Positions 38,269 through 38,313 of a DNA stretch of 38,313 bases are shown here, piece after piece (within the stretch, counting starts at the first letter, position 1; the number at the start of each line of letters is the position of its first letter). Made by a program: the position numbers and the translations under genes. Below the pieces are notes generated by a model, which saw only the letters and a list, made by a program, of their open reading frames with translations, did no database searches and was not told the DNA's origin. Source of the DNA: Firmicutes bacterium UBA1393 (GTDB lineage Bacteria; Bacillota; DTU025); NCBI GenBank assembly GCA_002305255.1, contig DBQN01000074.1, forward strand, positions 31,779-70,091, in the 5' to 3' direction.

Positions 38269-38297
38269 ATATTACAGCACTTCTGTCGCCAAGTAAA
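38269..38297 (-). promoter_or_regulatory. Candidate promoter of the FmdB-family gene
   Basis: On the minus strand, TTTACT (38297-38292), a 17-base spacer and TAATAT (38274-38269). Four of six matches in each hexamer; the start point would be near 38262, about 40 bases before the TTG. Confidence 0.45.
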
Positions 38298-38313
38298 CCG
38301 GTCGCCCCCTTCC

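Overview
The window comes from a GC-rich chromosome of an anaerobic, endospore-forming member of the Bacillota (Firmicutes), probably of a deep or poorly cultured lineage. The evidence is a complete cotJA-cotJB-cotJC spore operon, RNase HIII, a YhaM-type exoribonuclease, an F390-independent flavodiiron protein typical of anaerobes, ATP-dependent PEP carboxykinase, a membrane H+-pyrophosphatase, and frequent GTG/TTG starts with strong Shine-Dalgarno sequences. I see no insertion sequence, prophage, CRISPR array or tRNA; the only RNA gene is tmRNA.

Layout. 1-4372: the end of a glycolytic operon (pgk, tpiA, eno, without a phosphoglycerate mutase between tpiA and eno), then a P1-family self-processing peptidase and an ECF-type S component. 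4435-8000: secG behind a clear sigma-A promoter, an AMP-dependent acyl-CoA synthetase-like ligase, an HD-domain protein, and the smpB-ssrA ribosome-rescue pair. 8012-12206: hppA behind a promoter overlapped by a perfect inverted repeat, converging with a leftward three-gene minor-pilin operon whose last product joins a pilin-like N terminus to a 20-residue-period repeat domain. 12321-16784: rnhC, a small membrane protein, a flavodiiron protein, and converging pckA. 16832-22544: cotJABC, diverging from a DUF4438 gene, adenosine deaminase and an MFS carrier; the MFS gene overlaps tail-to-tail with a PLP-dependent lyase/synthase. 22713-29982: an unknown exported protein, a glycerophosphodiesterase with an SLC45/GPH-like carrier, a short homoserine dehydrogenase, ndk, yhaM, a TlpA-like protein lacking its cysteines, and two unknown membrane-associated proteins.

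29997-36782: a complete Opp/Dpp-type ABC importer (binding protein, two permeases, two ATPases), and the most unusual locus here. The binding protein appears to be a natural circular permutant. After the signal peptide it starts with what is normally the C-terminal half of an SBP_bac_5 protein, and it ends with what is normally the N-terminal half, finishing at the 'NPNYW' motif that usually lies mid-protein. It has no lipobox. The OppC-type permease carries an extra region of about 230 residues, predicted beta-rich and outside the membrane, between TM1 and TM2. A long hairpin capped by a UUCG tetraloop separates the binding-protein gene from the permease genes. I infer that the altered binding protein and enlarged permease form an importer with a non-standard docking arrangement.

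36823-38313: a LysM-like/beta-propeller protein without a signal peptide (possibly spore-associated), converging with an FmdB-type zinc-ribbon gene.
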